Source: Actinomycetes bacterium (GTDB taxonomy: Bacteria; Actinomycetota; Actinomycetes; S36-B12). From it: a DNA stretch of 64,000 bases. The position numbers and the translations under genes are program-made. Every line of letters begins with the position of its first letter. The stretch's first letter is position 1. Location of the stretch: contig JAHEIZ010000010.1 in the NCBI GenBank assembly GCA_024639145.1, positions 1 to 64,000 of the forward strand, given 5' to 3'. The notes under the pieces were generated by a model. It made no database searches. It was given only the letters and a program-made list of their open reading frames with translations, and had not been told where the DNA came from. This document shows, piece by piece, positions 34,728 through 42,126 of the stretch.

Positions 34728-35633
34728 CTATTCGGTGGGCACTTCCCTGTTCAGGCAGTGGAGGGTCGTGAGCAGCCGGCCTCGTAGCGGCTGCGCCGCC
34801 TCCATCACCGCTCTTTGATGTCTCGCGTATTCCATCCGGCCTTCAGCGGTCTCGACCCGGATCGGCTCGAGTCCGAAGTGGGAGACGTCATAGGGCGACG
34901 CCTGCATGTCGAGCGTGCGCGCGGATCTCGCAAGCTCGAAGCAGTCGGCGATGAGCTCGCTGCTGACGTACGGGGTGAACCACATCGCGTATTTGTAGAG
35001 ATCCATGTTGGCGTGCAGGCAGCCGGGCTGATCGAGTTCTGGTTGCGTGGCACGCGTCGGCTCAATCGGATTCAGGGGAATGGCTGCCGGAGCGAAGAAG
35101 CGATAGGCATCGATGTGGGTGCATCGAAGTCCGACGTCATGCACCGCGTCGATGATCTCAACAGGTGACAGTCGCAGCGGGAAAGCGGAGTGGCGTATCT
35201 CCGACTGCTCGAGTCCGTAGACCATCGCCCACTCATGCAGCCCGAAGCAGCCGGTATTGGCCGGCCGCACGCTCATGCCTTCGAGCAACCTGATCGCAAG
35301 CATTAACCGCGACCGGCGATCCGCGGATGCATCGAGCCACTCGAGGGAGGTCGTCACACCCTCGGCCTGCTGCACATACTGAGGGAACTCCAGGAATTCG
35401 TGTGCACCGCCGGCAAGTGCAGTGCCGTGGCCCGGGTGCCAAGCCATGAGCTTGCCAACGGAATACGGGTAGTACTCGAACAGGAAATCATCGGTCGGGT
35501 GTTTCCCGCCGTTCTTCCTGCGCTCTTGGCGCGGCTCTACCCACGGGCGCACTCGTGCTTCGTGGCGCGCGCGTCGGGCGATCCACTCGTCCTCACTGAG
35601 AACGGTGTCCAGGGTGGACAGGGCGCGAGTCAT
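34728..35633 (-). CDS. Conserved actinobacterial protein, sometimes labelled 3-methyladenine DNA glycosylase
   Basis: 301 residues, soluble. Recognisable conserved pieces are KHPTDDFLFEYYPYSVGKLMAWHPG, GCFGLHEWAMVYG, CLHANMDLYKYAMWFTPYVSSELIADCFELAR and ASPYDVSHFGLEPIRVET. I recall this family from mycobacteria and streptomycetes, where it carries a glycosylase label without clear proof; I see no helix-hairpin-helix glycosylase motif. The Tyr/Trp/His-rich conserved surface suggests an enzyme. It precedes speDE by 84 bases on the same strand. TAGCGT ends six bases before ATG 35633 (leaderless). Confidence 0.7.
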   Translation of the reverse strand: MTRALSTLDTVLSEDEWIARRARHEARVRPWVEPRQERRKNGGKHPTDDFLFEYYPYSVGKLMAWHPGHGTALAGGAHEFLEFPQYVQQAEGVTTSLEWLDASADRRSRLMLAIRLLEGMSVRPANTGCFGLHEWAMVYGLEQSEIRHSAFPLRLSPVEIIDAVHDVGLRCTHIDAYRFFAPAAIPLNPIEPTRATQPELDQPGCLHANMDLYKYAMWFTPYVSSELIADCFELARSARTLDMQASPYDVSHFGLEPIRVETAEGRMEYARHQRAVMEAAQPLRGRLLTTLHCLNREVPTE

Positions 35634-35639
35634 GACAGG

Positions 35640-35645
35640 ACGCTA
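35640..35645 (-). promoter_or_regulatory. -10 hexamer of a leaderless promoter (34728-35633 gene)
   Basis: Minus-strand TAGCGT, six bases, ATG 35633. Confidence 0.6.
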
Positions 35646-35672
35646 TGACACTCCTCGCCCACAGGCCTGCCC

Positions 35673-35678
35673 TACCCT
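35673..35678 (+). promoter_or_regulatory. -10 hexamer of a leaderless promoter (class III aminotransferase)
   Basis: TACCCT, six bases, GTG 35685; supports the GTG start. Confidence 0.6.
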
Positions 35679-35684
35679 GGGCTC

Positions 35685-37073
35685 GTGACGAGACTCCCGG
35701 GCAACGCTCTGTGGCATGGCTTCGCCGACATGCATGCGGTCGCCGACCACGACTTCGTGCTGGCCACAGGCGACGGCTGCTACGTCGTCGACGAAACCGG
35801 CAAGCGCTATCTCGACTCGACCGCTGCACTGTGGTTCTGCAACATCGGCCACGGTCGCCGCGAGCTCGCCGAGGCGGCCGCGAAGCAGATGAGCGATCTC
35901 GCGGCCTATTCGAGTTTCGGGGATTACGCCACGCGGCCGTTGATCGAGCTCGCTGATCGCATCTCCGCGCTGGCCCCCGCCGAGGACACCAAGGTGTTCT
36001 TCACTTCAGGAGGCAGCGACTCGGTCGACACGGCAGTGAAGATGAGCCGTCGTTACTGGGTGCTGACCGGCAGGCCCGCGAAGCAGATGATCATCACTCG
36101 AGATCGTTCGTATCACGGCATGCACATGGCAGGCACTTCAATTGCCGGCATTCCCGGTAACCGCGAGGGATACGGCCCGCTCTTTACCGAAGTGCGCAAT
36201 GTGGCCTGGGATGACGCCGAGGATCTCGCGCGTGCCATCGACGAGGTAGGCGCGGAGAACGTCGCCGCCTTCCTCTGCGAGCCGATCATCGGTGCCGGCG
36301 GCGTCTACGTGGCACCCGAGGGCTATCTCGCGCGCGTGCGCGAGATTTGCCGCGAGCGCGATGTTCACTTCATCGCCGATGAGGTCATCTGCGGTTTCGG
36401 CCGAACCGGCGCAATGTTCGCCTCGGGCCGCTGGAACCTCGATCCCGACATGCTTCTCGTGGCCAAGGGCATGACCTCGGGTTACCTGCCCATGGGTGCC
36501 GTGCTCGCTGCGGGCCGTATTGCCGAGCCCTTCTGGGCAGCGCCAGGGCAGATGTGGCGCCACGGCTACACCTACTCCGGTCATGCCGCCGCGGCAGCCG
36601 TGGCGCACGCCAATCTCGACATTCTCGAGACTGAGAACCTGGTGCAGGCGGTGGCCGACAAGCAGATGATGCTCAATGCGAGCCTGGCTCCGCTGCGCGA
36701 TCACTCCTACGTGATCGACGTGCGCGCAGGGGTCGGGCTACTCGGCGCAGTGCAGCTTGACCCTGCGCTCATCGCCGCGGATCCGACGATCGGCGCGCGC
36801 CTGGTGCGCGCCATGCGCGAGCGCGGAGTGCTCACCCGACTGCTGGCTGATGGTGGGCTGCAGGTGTCGCCGCCGTTCACGATCACGCGTGATGACCTGC
36901 GCATGCTCGTGACCGCGGTCGACGAGTCGCTCGTCGAGATGGGCTCGCAGCGCACTGCCCGGTCTGGCTCGAGCGTCGATCTGCTGCCTGAGCAGACTCG
37001 CGACGACTCAGGGGGCTTCGATTCCCTTGATGCACGCCTGCTCGCAGACGTGCCGCCGCATCACGGCTCCTGA
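35685..37073 (+). CDS. Class III (omega) aminotransferase
   Basis: 462 residues, PLP-dependent fold type I. FFTSGGSDSVDTAVKMSRRY binds the phosphate, IADEVICGFGRTG (Asp232) supports the ring nitrogen and Lys261 in LLVAKGMTSGYLPMGA forms the Schiff base. Members transfer amino groups from putrescine, beta-alanine, GABA or other omega-amines to pyruvate or 2-oxoglutarate. Its divergent position next to speDE makes a polyamine or diamine substrate attractive, but this is inference. The last 40 residues (Ser/Asp-rich) extend beyond the family core. The end overlaps the convergent mscL gene by 13 bases. Confidence 0.9.
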   Translation: MTRLPGNALWHGFADMHAVADHDFVLATGDGCYVVDETGKRYLDSTAALWFCNIGHGRRELAEAAAKQMSDLAAYSSFGDYATRPLIELADRISALAPAEDTKVFFTSGGSDSVDTAVKMSRRYWVLTGRPAKQMIITRDRSYHGMHMAGTSIAGIPGNREGYGPLFTEVRNVAWDDAEDLARAIDEVGAENVAAFLCEPIIGAGGVYVAPEGYLARVREICRERDVHFIADEVICGFGRTGAMFASGRWNLDPDMLLVAKGMTSGYLPMGAVLAAGRIAEPFWAAPGQMWRHGYTYSGHAAAAAVAHANLDILETENLVQAVADKQMMLNASLAPLRDHSYVIDVRAGVGLLGAVQLDPALIAADPTIGARLVRAMRERGVLTRLLADGGLQVSPPFTITRDDLRMLVTAVDESLVEMGSQRTARSGSSVDLLPEQTRDDSGGFDSLDARLLADVPPHHGS

Positions 37074-37438
37074 CGCTCCTTGAGGAGGTCGCGAATCTCC
37101 ATCAGGAGCTTCACGTCGGCGGGAGTCGCATCGACGCTTCCCATTCCGCGACGCTCGCGGTACTTGTTCATCGGCAGCACGAAGACTAAGTAGATCACCG
37201 TGAGCGTGATGAAGAAGGTGATGAGGCCATTGAGCAGCATCGTGAAGTCGATGACCTGACCGCGAATCTCAATGGTGCCCGCGTTGATGCCCCCACCGAG
37301 GAAGATGCCGACGATGGGCTCGATAAGGCCCTTGCTGAATGCGCCGACGAGAGCCGCGAAGGCCGCGCCGACGACGAAGCCGACCGAGAGGTCGATGACA
37401 TTTCCGCGAAGTACGAAGGTGCGAAAACCGCTGATCAT
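37061..37438 (-). CDS. mscL: Large-conductance mechanosensitive channel
   Basis: 125 residues with the usual two helices: TM1 VIDLSVGFVVGAAFAALVGAF and TM2 LLNGLITFFITLTVIYLVFVL, preceded by FRTFVLRGN. The C-terminal charged helix ends in LLMEIRDLLKERQEP. It opens under membrane tension to release solutes during osmotic downshock. GGGAAGAG is the ribosome site for ATG 37438. It is the first gene of the block that keeps mycobacterial order (mscL, SAF protein, ruc, cyclo-ligase, galU). Confidence 0.96.
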   Translation of the reverse strand: MISGFRTFVLRGNVIDLSVGFVVGAAFAALVGAFSKGLIEPIVGIFLGGGINAGTIEIRGQVIDFTMLLNGLITFFITLTVIYLVFVLPMNKYRERRGMGSVDATPADVKLLMEIRDLLKERQEP

Positions 37439-37473
37439 GAAGCCTCTTCCCTGCGTGTCCTGTGGACCGGTGA

Positions 37474-37908
37474 CTACTGGTTTCTCGGCCGGATGATCAC
37501 CGTGAGAGTGCCCCGTGCCGGTGCACTAGCCAACCGAAGTGCCGACTCTTCGTCAACCGCGAGAGTCACGGCACTCTCTCCTGAGCCGAAGCCGCCGCTC
37601 GCCGCGGGCTCGAGCACGCGAGCGCTCTCGGCGACGATTGAGCTGAATCCCTCATCGCTCACGGCGATCACCGAGACTCGATCACCTCGGTGAAGGGCCT
37701 CGGCCACGGCGCGGCTCTCCAAGGTGATGGGTATCGCGACCTCGTCAGTGGCGAGCGTTGGTGCGTCAGCGCCGATTGATTCGGTGGTTCCGTGCGGAAG
37801 CGAACCCGCGATGATGAGTACTGCGAGACCGGCCAGGACAGCGGCGACAAGGCGTCGATGCCGGCGGATGTGTCGGGAGAGTTCTCCGCGCGTCAATGAG
37901 GCGAGCAT
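37474..37908 (-). CDS. SAF-domain membrane protein (CpaB/RcpC-like)
   Basis: 144 residues. A basic N-terminus and one membrane helix (about 19-36, RRLVAAVLAGLAVLIIAGS) precede a SAF-type beta-clip domain: VAIPITLESRAVAEALHRGDRVSVIAV followed by a short beta-rich part. Similar domains occur in the pilus assembly protein CpaB and in sialic acid synthase antifreeze modules. The real role is unknown. ATG 37908 is chosen since TAGCCT stands exactly six bases before it; a GTG one codon upstream is also possible. It lies between mscL and ruc on the same strand. Confidence 0.78.
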   Translation of the reverse strand: MLASLTRGELSRHIRRHRRLVAAVLAGLAVLIIAGSLPHGTTESIGADAPTLATDEVAIPITLESRAVAEALHRGDRVSVIAVSDEGFSSIVAESARVLEPAASGGFGSGESAVTLAVDEESALRLASAPARGTLTVIIRPRNQ

Positions 37909-37914
37909 CACGCG

Positions 37915-37920
37915 AGGCTA
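37915..37920 (-). promoter_or_regulatory. -10 hexamer of a leaderless promoter (SAF protein)
   Basis: Minus-strand TAGCCT, six bases, ATG 37908; decides the start by one codon. Confidence 0.55.
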
Positions 37921-37958
37921 GGTGCCTGACTCGACAGCCGGAAACGGCTGTCCACAGT

Positions 37959-38258
37959 TCAGCTCGTGGCACTGGGCGTCGAACTCGGGGCCGGGGTGCT
38001 GGGCGCCGGGGTGCTGGGCGCCGACGTGCTTGAGTTGCTGCTCGACGATGTGCCTGAGCCGCCGGTGTTCGTCTTCTTATCGCGTGAGTCATTGCGGTAA
38101 AAGCCCGAGCCCTTGAAGACAACCCCGACATTGCCGAACTGCTTGCGCAGGGTCTCCTGGCCGCAGGAGGGGCAGGTGGTCAGGGTCGGATCCGACATCG
38201 ACTGCACGATCTCGTGGTTGCTCTCGCAGTTCGAGCACGCGTACTCGTAGGTGGGCAC
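37959..38258 (-). CDS. ruc: FmdB-type zinc-ribbon protein, likely redox-regulated chaperone Ruc
   Basis: 99 residues. The N-terminal zinc ribbon has Cys8, Cys11, Cys29 and Cys32 (YACSNC; TTCPSC); the C-terminal half is a disordered Gly/Ser/Thr/Pro-rich tail (from about 62). This is the architecture of mycobacterial Ruc (Rv0991c), a chaperone activated by oxidation of the zinc cysteines and repressed by HrcA. Two facts support orthology: a near-perfect CIRCE operator lies 19 bases upstream, and the 5-formyl-THF cyclo-ligase and galU genes follow as in mycobacteria. GGAGGAAAC is the ribosome site for ATG 38258. Confidence 0.85.
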   Translation of the reverse strand: MPTYEYACSNCESNHEIVQSMSDPTLTTCPSCGQETLRKQFGNVGVVFKGSGFYRNDSRDKKTNTGGSGTSSSSNSSTSAPSTPAPSTPAPSSTPSATS

Positions 38259-38276
38259 GTTTCCTCCTGGCCGGAT

Positions 38277-38303
38277 CTAGCACTCTGAGGTGCTGAGTGC
38301 TAA
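38277..38303 (-). promoter_or_regulatory. CIRCE element (HrcA operator)
   Basis: CTAGCACTC (38277-38285), nine bases, GAGTGCTAA (38295-38303); the consensus is TTAGCACTC-N9-GAGTGCTAA, so 17 of 18 bases match. It lies 18 bases before the ruc start and 59 bases before crcB. HrcA, the heat-shock repressor, binds this element. Confidence 0.9.
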
Positions 38304-38350
38304 TTCTGCCCCCAGCGTCACCGATTCGTCCAATCGGCGAGGCGTCCCCG

Positions 38351-38356
38351 TACCCT
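38351..38356 (+). promoter_or_regulatory. -10 hexamer of a leaderless promoter (crcB pair)
   Basis: TACCCT, six bases, GTG 38363. A leaderless transcript leaves no room for a fluoride riboswitch. Confidence 0.6.
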
Positions 38357-38362
38357 TCGTGC

Positions 38363-38749
38363 GTGATCACCCCGAGAGTGCTGGCGTGGATTGCTCTCGG
38401 TGGCATCCTTGGCTCGCTCGCCCGCTTCCTGATCATGTCCGTCTGGAATCCGCAGACGATAGATGGATTCCCGACCGGAACCCTGGCTATCAACGTTGTC
38501 GGCTGCCTGGTCATCGGCATGATCGTGCCCGTGCTTGAGGGGCACCCTCGCGAGGAACTTCTTCGACCCTTCATCGTCACGGGCATGCTTGGCGGTTTCA
38601 CGACTTTCTCTGCCTTCGCTCTCGAATCCGGCGAGATGCTCGACGCGGGCGAGTTCGCGCTTGCCGGTCTCTACATCGGCGCCACGGTGCTGCTTGGCAT
38701 GCTTGCCGTGCCGCTCGGCGTTCGGATCACCCGGAGGTTGGCCGGATGA
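38363..38749 (+). CDS. crcB: Fluoride channel subunit CrcB/Fluc (first of two)
   Basis: 128 residues with four membrane helices. LGGILGSLARFLIM at the start, GTLAINVVGCLVIG (pore Asn) and GMLGGFTTFSAFALE (Phe-box region and Thr of the TFS motif) are all present. Paired crcB genes code for two subunits with opposite orientation that form an antiparallel heterodimer exporting fluoride. GTG 38363 is set by the leaderless promoter; an earlier in-frame ATG at 38297 would overlap the CIRCE site. The stop overlaps the second crcB by four bases. Confidence 0.92.
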   Translation: MITPRVLAWIALGGILGSLARFLIMSVWNPQTIDGFPTGTLAINVVGCLVIGMIVPVLEGHPREELLRPFIVTGMLGGFTTFSAFALESGEMLDAGEFALAGLYIGATVLLGMLAVPLGVRITRRLAG

Positions 38750-39099
38750 TCGAGCTTCTGGCTATCGCGCTGGGTGCCGCGATCGGAGCGCCGTCACGTT
38801 TCCTTCTCGATCGCTTGGTTGCCGGCTACGCGCCGACAAAGCGTTTCCCCTGGAGCCTTCTCGTCGTGAACACCCTCGGCTCGGCAATCGCCGGAATCGC
38901 CACAGCACTGACGACGGGGAATCTGAACGCATTCCTGATCGTCGGAATATGCGGGGCGCTCACGACATTCTCCGGATTCGGTTGGGAGATGCACCAGCTC
39001 TGGTCACGGTCGCGCTCGACATTCGTGATCGCGCTGATCGTGATGACGGCATCGTGCATCGCCGCATTCGAATTAATGTACCTCGCCTTCAGAGGGTGA
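38746..39099 (+). CDS. crcB: Fluoride channel subunit CrcB/Fluc (second of two)
   Basis: 117 residues with four helices: LGAAIGAPSRFLLDRLV, SLLVVNTLGSAIAG and CGALTTFSGFGWEM carry the family motifs. It is translated from the same message as the first crcB through an ATGA overlap, as expected for a heterodimer made in equal amounts. The gene runs into the end of the convergent 5-formyltetrahydrofolate cyclo-ligase gene with an 11-base overlap. Confidence 0.92.
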   Translation: MIELLAIALGAAIGAPSRFLLDRLVAGYAPTKRFPWSLLVVNTLGSAIAGIATALTTGNLNAFLIVGICGALTTFSGFGWEMHQLWSRSRSTFVIALIVMTASCIAAFELMYLAFRG

Positions 39100-39679
39100 C
39101 GAGCCCGCCTGGTGTCACGACGGCATCGACCCGTGCGTCATGCGTGTCATGCGGAAGGCAATCGACGAGCTCATCCTCGAAGACCAGGGCGATGCGCAGT
39201 GGTCCGCCCTCGGCGTGGGTCGGCACACCGTGCAGGGCGCGGTCGTAGAAGCCTCCGCCCTGGCCGAGTCGGATGCCATCGTGCGCGACGGCGAGTGCCG
39301 GCAGGACGATGGCATCGCACTCGGCCAGCGCATCAGTGAGAGCCGAGCCAGTCGGCTCCTGAATTCCGAGATCGCTCTCGATGAATTCCATCGAATCTGT
39401 GAGCTCGATCCACTCCAGAGAGTCTTCGCGGACCCGCGGAACCAGGACGCGAGTGTCACGCTGACGAAGCAGGTCGATGAGCGCATCGGTGCCCGGTTCC
39501 GTGGGCATCGCGAGATAGCAGGCCACCGTGCCGCAGTCGGCGAGGGCAGGGAGCGCGCGTGCGGCAATGCTGCCTGCTGCGTGCACCCGCTCTGACTCAT
39601 CGCGAGCCCGTCGGGCTGCGCGGATCCGGCTGCGGGTTACTGCCTTGGCGGCGGCCGGGCTCAGGTCAGCGGTTGTCAC
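39089..39679 (-). CDS. 5-formyltetrahydrofolate cyclo-ligase
   Basis: 196 residues. RIRAARRARDESER at the N-terminus, the phosphate and folate-site region VLVPRVREDSLEWIEL, and the diagnostic LAVAHDGIRLGQGGGFYDRAL near the C-terminus identify 5-FCL (YgfA/MTHFS), which converts 5-formyl-THF to methenyl-THF with ATP. It starts at GTG 39679; CACGAT stands six bases upstream. It is divergent from galU with 34 bases between, as in mycobacteria where the same pair neighbours ruc. Confidence 0.93.
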   Translation of the reverse strand: MTTADLSPAAAKAVTRSRIRAARRARDESERVHAAGSIAARALPALADCGTVACYLAMPTEPGTDALIDLLRQRDTRVLVPRVREDSLEWIELTDSMEFIESDLGIQEPTGSALTDALAECDAIVLPALAVAHDGIRLGQGGGFYDRALHGVPTHAEGGPLRIALVFEDELVDCLPHDTHDARVDAVVTPGGLVTL

Positions 39680-39701
39680 GAGCCCATCGTGCCCGATCCT
39701 C

Positions 39702-39707
39702 TATCGT
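39702..39707 (+). promoter_or_regulatory. -10 hexamer of a leaderless promoter (galU)
   Basis: TATCGT, six bases, ATG 39714; rules out longer in-frame starts that would run into the divergent gene. Confidence 0.6.
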
Positions 39708-39713
39708 CAGACC

Positions 39714-40628
39714 ATGGACAAGCGGAACGCGTCGAACCTGCCCGTGCGCAAGGCCGTTGTTCCTGCCGCCGGGCTCGGTACCCGCTTCCTGCCGGCCACG
39801 AAGGCGACTCCCAAGGAGATGCTTCCGGTCGTCGACAAGCCGGCCATCCAGTACGTGGTCGAGGAGGCCGTTGCGGCAGGCCTCGATGACGTCTTGTTCA
39901 TCACCGGGCGCAGCAAGCGCCCGCTGGAAGACCATTTCGACCGCAACTTCGAACTCGAAGAGGTGCTGCGAGCCAAGGGCGACACCGAACGACTCGAGAT
40001 GGTCGAGCACTCCACTGATCTCGCGACCATTCATTACGTGCGCCAGGGAGACCCGCTCGGTCTCGGCCACGCGGTTCTGATGGCCGAGAGCCATGTCGGC
40101 AATGAGCCCTTCGCGGTGCTGCTTGGCGACGATCTCATCGACCCACGCGACCCGATCCTGCCCCGCATGGCCGCGATCCGTGCAGAGTTCGGCGGCTCCG
40201 TCGTCTGCCTGATGGAGGTGCCACGCGAGAGCATCTCGCTGTATGGCTGCCCCGCGATCGAGACAACGAATGCCGATGACGTCGTGCTGATCACTGATCT
40301 GATCGAGAAGCCCGATGTCACGGATGCGCCGAGTTCATACGCGGTCATCGGCCGCTACCTGCTTGATCCCGCTGTCTTCGATGTCATTCGGGAGACCAAG
40401 CCTGGTCGCGGTGGCGAGATTCAGCTGACCGATGCCTTGCGCACTCTCGCGACCATGCCTGCTGATCAAGGCGGTGGCGTGCGCGGTGTCGTGTTCTCCG
40501 GGCGTCGCTACGACACGGGCGATCGAGTCTCGTATCTGCAGGCCGTCATCACCCTCGCGGTAGAACGCGAGGATCTCGGCCCAGAACTGCGCGCCTGGCT
40601 GACGGAATTCGTCGCAGGACTGCAGTGA
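39714..40628 (+). CDS. galU: UTP-glucose-1-phosphate uridylyltransferase
   Basis: 304 residues. PAAGLGTRFLPATKATPKEMLPVVDKPAIQYVVEEA is the nucleotidyltransferase signature and GRGGEIQLTDAL, EKPDVTDAPSSYAVIGRY and RYDTGDRVSYLQA are family marks. It makes UDP-glucose for envelope sugars and glycogen-type polymers. Its stop overlaps the start of the acetyltransferase gene by four bases. In mycobacteria a moeA gene sits between galU and rimJ; here there is none. Confidence 0.96.
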   Translation: MDKRNASNLPVRKAVVPAAGLGTRFLPATKATPKEMLPVVDKPAIQYVVEEAVAAGLDDVLFITGRSKRPLEDHFDRNFELEEVLRAKGDTERLEMVEHSTDLATIHYVRQGDPLGLGHAVLMAESHVGNEPFAVLLGDDLIDPRDPILPRMAAIRAEFGGSVVCLMEVPRESISLYGCPAIETTNADDVVLITDLIEKPDVTDAPSSYAVIGRYLLDPAVFDVIRETKPGRGGEIQLTDALRTLATMPADQGGGVRGVVFSGRRYDTGDRVSYLQAVITLAVEREDLGPELRAWLTEFVAGLQ

Positions 40629-41233
40629 TCGATTGGCCCGTCACCCTCGTCGAGGGAGATATTCGGCTGCGGCCATTGCGTGTTCGCGATGCTCGCGCGT
40701 GGCGTGACGTGCGCGCGCGCAACATCGAGTGGCTCGCTCCATGGGATGCGACTCTTCCTGCTGAAGGCGCACTCGAAGGCGAGGCGCCGCCGACATTCGC
40801 ATCAATGGTGCGTCGCATGGGTCGTGAGGCGCGCGCCGGACGCATGCTGCCGTGGGCACTCGAAGTCGATGGTGTCTTTCGTGGTCAGGTCACCGTCGGC
40901 GGTATTGCGATGGGTTCTCTCCGCGGCGGTTACATCGGCTACTGGATCGATAGCGAGGTTGCCGGCCGCGGCATTATGACGACGGCTGTAGCGATGGCAT
41001 GCGATTACTTGATCGGCGAGTGCGGCATGCATCGCATCGAGATCAACATCCGTCCGGAGAACGGGCCGTCTCGTCGCGTGGCCGAGAAACTGGGCCTGCG
41101 TAATGAAGGTATCCGCGCTGAATATCTGCACATCAACGGGCAGTGGTGCGATCACGTCTCCTACGTCCTGGTGGCCGGCGACCAGCCCGAGGGAGTGCTC
41201 CAACGGCTCAGAAGTCAGCAACTTTCCCAGTAG
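40625..41233 (+). CDS. rimJ: GNAT acetyltransferase, RimJ-like
   Basis: 202 residues of the GNAT fold, RimJ/RimL branch: DIRLRPLRVRDARAW at the N-terminus, QVTVGGIAMGSLRGGYIGYWID, GRGIMTTAVAMACDYL for acetyl-CoA and HRIEINIRPENGPSRRVAEKLGLRNEG. It probably acetylates an N-terminal amino group of a protein or a small molecule. The GTG start overlaps the galU stop, so the two are co-translated. Placement next to galU and sepX matches the rimJ gene of mycobacteria. Confidence 0.9.
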   Translation: MIDWPVTLVEGDIRLRPLRVRDARAWRDVRARNIEWLAPWDATLPAEGALEGEAPPTFASMVRRMGREARAGRMLPWALEVDGVFRGQVTVGGIAMGSLRGGYIGYWIDSEVAGRGIMTTAVAMACDYLIGECGMHRIEINIRPENGPSRRVAEKLGLRNEGIRAEYLHINGQWCDHVSYVLVAGDQPEGVLQRLRSQQLSQ

Positions 41234-41309
41234 TCACATGCGACACGCCGAAGGTGCCCCGCATCGCACCTACACGCTGTCCCCTATACGGGCCTCTAAC
41301 GTACGAGGC

Positions 41310-42068
41310 GTGACGGGCCTTATCTACATCGTGATCATCGCGTTGTGGGCTGCTGTCCTGATCCCGATGTGGCTCCGTCGTCACGACCAGATCAGTGAGG
41401 TCCGGTCGACCGCCCGCTTCGAGAACTCCATGGCTCGACTCGGCAGCCATGAGGAGATCAGCAATCGGCGCGGGGGACGCGATCACATGACCATGATGAG
41501 CTCAATGACTCCTTCTGCTCGGCGCCGGGCGATCATCCTGGCCTCACTGGCAGGAATGACAGCACTCACTTTGCTCCTGGCCCTGGTCTCGGTGGCCCCC
41601 AAGTGGATGCCGATCCTTTTCGCCCTGATGACCGCCGGCTTCATGGTTGCCAGTGCCATGACGGCCTCAGCACGCACTCAGGCTGCGCCCGCTCGAGTAA
41701 GGCGCACCTCGCCTGCCTCGCGCCGTGAGCGCACCGCTGCGCCTGCCGCGGCCATGGCCGCGGTCGAGGTTGACGACTGGGAGACCTGGAACGCCTGGGA
41801 CGACGAAGACGAGGCCTGGGAGCCCGTGCCGACCACGCTTCCGACCTACGTCACTGCCCCACGTGCCTCTCAGGTGCCGCGCCCCATCGACAAGGCCCGT
41901 CCCGGCGAGTGGACCGGCAGTGCGATGGTCGAGGCCGCGCAGGAGATGCGCGAGGCCTCCGCAGCGCAGGCAGCCGAGATCGCCGCTGTCGCAGCCGCGT
42001 ACGACGACATCACGGCTGAGATCCCGATCGTGTCAGCCGAGTACGACCGCCGCGCAGCCAACGGCTGA
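41310..42068 (+). CDS. sepX: Divisome-associated membrane protein SepX/GlpR
   Basis: 252 residues from GTG 41310. The conserved N-terminal helix GLIYIVIIALWAAVLIPMWLRRHDQ is that of SepX/GlpR; two further hydrophobic segments lie at about 73-118 (RRAIILASLAGMTALTLLLAL; MPILFALMTAGFMVASAM), and an Ala/Glu/Asp/Trp-rich cytoplasmic tail follows. In streptomycetes SepX helps build the septum, and the corynebacterial homologue GlpR binds the gephyrin-like protein Glp. No glp/moeA gene is adjacent here. TAACGT stands seven bases before the start codon. A strong terminator follows. Confidence 0.85.
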   Translation: MTGLIYIVIIALWAAVLIPMWLRRHDQISEVRSTARFENSMARLGSHEEISNRRGGRDHMTMMSSMTPSARRRAIILASLAGMTALTLLLALVSVAPKWMPILFALMTAGFMVASAMTASARTQAAPARVRRTSPASRRERTAAPAAAMAAVEVDDWETWNAWDDEDEAWEPVPTTLPTYVTAPRASQVPRPIDKARPGEWTGSAMVEAAQEMREASAAQAAEIAAVAAAYDDITAEIPIVSAEYDRRAANG

Positions 42069-42083
42069 GCCGCAACAGACACC

Positions 42084-42117
42084 ACGAAGGCCCGCTCCCG
42101 AGGGAGCGGGCCTTCGT
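42084..42117. terminator. Bidirectional intrinsic terminator
   Basis: A 15-bp perfect stem (42084-42098 with 42103-42117) and loop CGAG between the convergent sepX and lipoprotein genes. Confidence 0.9.
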
Positions 42118-42126
42118 CATGCACGA

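Noticed and set aside
38297-38362. Longer crcB start and a possible fluoride riboswitch in front of it
   Set aside because: The region matches neither the crcB RNA motif nor an extended protein; a TACCCT hexamer six bases before GTG 38363 points to a leaderless message.
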